Under the pieces are notes generated by a model, which was given only the letters and a program-made list of their open reading frames with translations, was not told the DNA's origin and searched no databases. Below, piece by piece: positions 20,299 to 22,723 of a stretch of DNA of 22,723 nt. The first letter of the stretch is position 1. Each line of letters opens with the position of its first letter. The DNA is from Bigelowiella natans CCMP2755 (lineage: Eukaryota > Cercozoa > Chlorarachniophyceae): assembly GCA_000320545.1 (NCBI GenBank), contig ADNK01000184.1:22501-45223 (forward strand), written 5' to 3'. The position numbers were made by a program, and so were the translations under genes.

Positions 20299-20993
20299 GT
20301 GCGTAATTTTGAAGCTCTTAAGCACGATTCTGTCAAATCTAAGTGGTGCGACGTACTTATAGTCTAAGGATGTGGTTGGCTGTGGCGCTGAGCTGCCTCC
20401 ACTTTTGCCTGCACCCCCCTCTCGGAACATTAGGGTCTGGATGATGGTAGTCTTTCCTAGAGTTATCGTAACGCATCACACGGGTTATTCCTCCGCGTTG
20501 TGAAACAATTATGCATTCAATTGCATGCGGTATATCTATCTTCCGATTCTCTCAGTATCATTCGTCTGAATTTAGAACCTGCGCCATGGCCTCCCAAAAC
20601 AGCAATGTTAGGCTCGGCAAGCTCTGAACCTCGTTTCTTGCGATCTGAAGAGAAGCAGAAAAACACATCTTGATTCGTGCTGAAGCAGATTCTCGTTAGC
20701 TATTACCCTCCTGCTGTAGCTTTTGTACCAGTGCCCATATGTCCGTGGCTCCTACGCCAGCGGAAGGAGACTTCGAAGCCTTTTTCGGGAAGAGAAAAGG
20801 AAAGCAAGGAGGACAAATTTGAGTTCATGATTCCTTTTATTTGTATCGAGGGTTCTAATACGGTTAATTCCGATGGATCCCTTGGACCAGTGTTGTTTTT
20901 AATTTAGTTCCGATTTGCTTTCGTAGTGGATATCGTGCCGAAAATCCCTAATTTTGGGAGGGCTGGGCGGGGGGGGGAGAGAGCAGTTACCAT
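18243..20993 (-). CDS. DYNC2LI1: Cytoplasmic dynein 2 light intermediate chain (IFT dynein)
   Basis: Exons in transcript order: probably 20993-20991 (the ATG alone), then 20779-20707, 20644-20579, 20456-20357, 20126-20067, 19914-19783, 19690-19630, 19459-19339, 19057-18961, 18884-18741, 18519-18243. All phases agree and give about 377 aa, against roughly 350 in animals. The protein is a subunit of the dynein-2 motor, which drives retrograde intraflagellar transport in cilia. Counting from the initiator Met, a P-loop GGHGAGKT lies at residues 43-50, followed by TSLDYKYLRQG, SHIWERYGGGLAKLLDI, the strand IIIVVDLSKP, and VANKFDKF at the G4 position. GVEKLRVAARTLRAIAHCNG and a C-terminal RETFPKSPSK and TMLTQKNVQVKQMQR region also match the dynein-2 light intermediate chain, rather than the dynein-1 type with its long tail. 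The P-loop is intact. Introns hold GT, TC and TA repeats. The single-codon first exon is inferred; the rest is firm. Confidence 0.9.
19112..19132. repeat. Poly-G run (21 G), poly-C on the dynein gene sense strand
   Basis: Twenty-one consecutive G lie in the intron 19058-19338 of the minus-strand gene; the transcript carries C21, about 55 nt before the acceptor. Confidence 0.92.
19259..19324. repeat. GT microsatellite (CA on the sense strand)
   Basis: A GT run of about 64 bp with one TT interruption starts about 15 bp from the donor at 19338 on the minus strand. Confidence 0.92.
19546..19615. repeat. Imperfect GT microsatellite (CA on the sense strand)
   Basis: GT repeats with GC, TT and AA interruptions lie in the short intron 19460-19629 of the dynein chain gene. 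Confidence 0.85.
19975..20051. repeat. TA microsatellite and poly-G run (poly-C sense)
   Basis: About 49 bp of TA (19975-20024) and 16 G (20036-20051) lie in the intron 19915-20066 of the dynein chain gene. On the sense strand the order is C16 just after the donor, then TA. Confidence 0.9.
20150..20296. repeat. CA and GA microsatellites (TG and TC on the sense strand)
   Basis: CA (20150-20177) and GA (20259-20296) runs lie in the intron 20127-20356. On the sense strand this reads TC first, then TG, then the acceptor. Confidence 0.9.
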
Positions 20994-21288
20994 TTGCAGG
21001 TTACTGGTCAGTGATCCGAATATATTGCATAACTCAAGTCGCAGTGATAAAACGTACTGGATACTCGTTTAAAAAATCAACTCAGAGAGTAACTGGGATT
21101 TTGATCCTGCGACAGGCCTTCGGAATTATCGCAGTTTATAAATATAATCTATTTTATCATAATCACTATATTTTATATCTTAGATGTTTTCGGCGTGAAA
21201 TTCGGTCTAAATCCCCCTGAATCCTCAATACCCCAAAACCCCAATCGACCAGCACGGGGGCTTGCCCCCCCCTTCGAACATCGCTATT
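20994..21288. promoter_or_regulatory. Divergent promoter region shared by the dynein chain and NAT9
   Basis: Only about 295 bp separate the proposed start codons of the two divergent genes, so both promoters and both 5' UTRs must overlap or abut here, unless further upstream exons exist. The sequence is AT-rich in the middle (about 21130-21185) with a C-rich patch (21261-21272) before the NAT9 start. I could not assign a defined core element. Confidence 0.55.
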
Positions 21289-22059
21289 ATGAAACTCGTT
21301 TGCTCCCTTCTGGGGAATTTGGTGATTCTCATACCGTACTCAAAGAATCACGTTTTGAAGTACCACGAATGGATGCAAGATCCTTATCTTTTGGGTAAGA
21401 AACAGATACTCAGCAGTTGTGTTTGGTACGATTTCACGTGGTTTGTTACAGAGAGCACCAACTCAGAGAAGGTTTCCACCCTTGAGCAGCAGTATAAGAT
21501 CCAGGTGGCTATTCCTTAGATCTTCCATACTTCCTACTTTGGCACATCTTCACTCTTTCCAATCGAACGCAGAAACAGTGGGAATCTGATCAGCTTAAGG
21601 GAGCTTTTATTATCATGGAAAAGCGACCCACCGAAGGCGACAAAAGCGATGTAAAGGAGGGAAAGACAAAGAAGACATCAGTTATCAAGACTGAATTATG
21701 TTTTCCATCATCATCGCCCTCCTCTATAAGAACTTACCCGACGAACGAGGGGGGGAGGATGGCAGGGGATGTCAACTTCTTCCTCAGCCCACACTTTCGC
21801 GAAACTCGGTGAGACAGGAAGAAAGAGGAACGATGAAGAAGAAATATTTAAATTGTATGTATATGGTAGATAGTGTAGATATGTTTGAAGTTCCCTTGTG
21901 GTTCAGCATAACCATTCTATCAAATCTCTTCTGTAAACCTGAGAGTTCCTTCGTTTGTGAATACATGCTAGGGAAGTGGAGCTTTCGATCATGATAGCAG
22001 AGGTTGAGCCTATAAATGCTTTCATTAGTTTTCCTCCTGTCGCTTGCCGCCCGTGCGCG

Positions 22060-22099
<40 letters not shown>

Positions 22100-22456
22100 G
22101 AGATTGAGGCGAAATGATGGAGAAGGGTGGGAGGGAGTGGGGGAGAATGGTAACAAATATGTCCTATTTAATTGCTCACTACGATGGATATGAACGCATA
22201 CTTTCACAGAAGGCCTGTCGAGGAAAAGGTAACATGAAGAAAACAAACTAAATCCGCGACGCAATGAATAATATATGCATTCTTCGTCATCATACACAAA
22301 CTAAACTTTGGATCGCTTTGATACAATTCTTCGAACCCTGCTCGCACGACGAAATGACTGTGCTATGTACTGTGGCCTTAACTTCTGACCTATCGAAAAG
22401 GACTGGCAACGGAAACAATCCATCTAATCATAGAGTTTTGCCAGAAGAAATATGGG
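21289..22456 (+). CDS. NAT9: N-acetyltransferase 9-like protein (GNAT fold), 3' end outside window
   Basis: Six exons are visible: 21289-21394, 21452-21504, 21573-21808, 21972-22002, 22210-22228, 22401-22456, encoding 167 aa, with the last visible donor at 22457. Animal NAT9 is about 207 aa, so the C-terminal quarter of the protein lies beyond the window. The family is a GNAT acetyltransferase that uses acetyl-CoA; the Drosophila member is reported to act in microtubule stability. The N-terminus (LVILIPYSKNHVLKYHEWMQ), the segment VSTLEQQYKIQKQWESDQ, and MAGDVNFFL, VELSIMIAE and CRGKGLATE match NAT9 in order. The acetyl-CoA loop R/QxxGxG/A is RGKGLA at residues 146-151, split between a 19-nt exon and the next exon. 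A Lys/Ser-rich insert of about 35 residues precedes MAGDVNFFL. The gene diverges from the dynein chain gene. Confidence 0.9.
22063..22096. repeat. GA microsatellite in NAT9 intron
   Basis: A GA run of about 34 bp lies in intron 22003-22209, on the plus (sense) strand. Confidence 0.9.
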
Positions 22457-22582
22457 GTAGTGACTAATTTTTATACGATGAAATTGACGGAATGCTGTAA
22501 GTCAAGACGTATTATGTATATAAATCAGATATTATATATAAATATATATACATTATGTGTGTGTGTGTGTGTATATTATATA

Positions 22583-22630
<48 letters not shown>

Positions 22631-22723
22631 TCTCACAAACACTCTCTGTGTATATGTATGTAGATACATCTTGCCCGATATATATGGTCCCCTCTGACTC
22701 GGAACGATCCTGGCCCTTCCCAC
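22457..22723. other. Repeat-rich sequence at the window end, probably NAT9 intron
   Basis: After the donor at 22457 I find no further NAT9 exon. The stretch holds GT (about 22556-22573), TA (about 22583-22620) and short GA repeats. It is most simply read as intron running off the window. Confidence 0.6.

Overview
The window is nuclear DNA from a eukaryote, most likely a unicellular, flagellated protist. Genes are split into many small exons by GT-AG introns of about 48 to 400 bp, there is no operon structure, and introns and spacers are full of microsatellites. One gene is the light intermediate chain of the ciliary (IFT-2) dynein, so the organism probably builds cilia. I cannot name the lineage from sequence alone.

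I rebuilt the genes by hand from splice sites, reading-frame phase and family motifs. Layout: 1-1549 non-genic, with a biased-composition island and a 64-bp duplication; 1550 to about 6106 (+) a many-exon gene of unknown function with an N-terminal hydrophobic anchor; 6111-8437 spacer with a second island and a long TA/GA repeat; 8438-9906 (-) a complete six-exon SCP/NIF-type HAD phosphatase of 238 aa; 9907-11583 AT-rich spacer; 11584-17649 (+) a complete eleven-exon Rho GEF of 1335 aa ordered DH-PH-FYVE-DH; 17650-18242 spacer with a third island; 18243 to about 20993 (-) the DYNC2LI1-like dynein chain; 20994-21288 a short divergent promoter region; 21289 to beyond the window end (+) a NAT9-like GNAT acetyltransferase, six exons visible.

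The gene pairs alternate: unknown gene and phosphatase converge, phosphatase and Rho GEF diverge, Rho GEF and dynein chain converge, dynein chain and NAT9 diverge from under 300 bp. Three genes concern the cytoskeleton or cilia: Rho signalling to actin, the IFT dynein, and NAT9, whose fly relative is linked to microtubule stability. A functional link between neighbours is inference only.

The observations most worth following are the double-DH Rho GEF with an unusual all-cysteine FYVE-like finger, the compact dynein/NAT9 divergent pair, three islands of alternating purine-pyrimidine words sharing palindromes (two of them at convergent gene ends), and poly-C tracts that mostly lie on the sense strand of each gene. 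The unknown gene is the best candidate for an undescribed family. I found no mobile element, CRISPR array, rRNA or tRNA.
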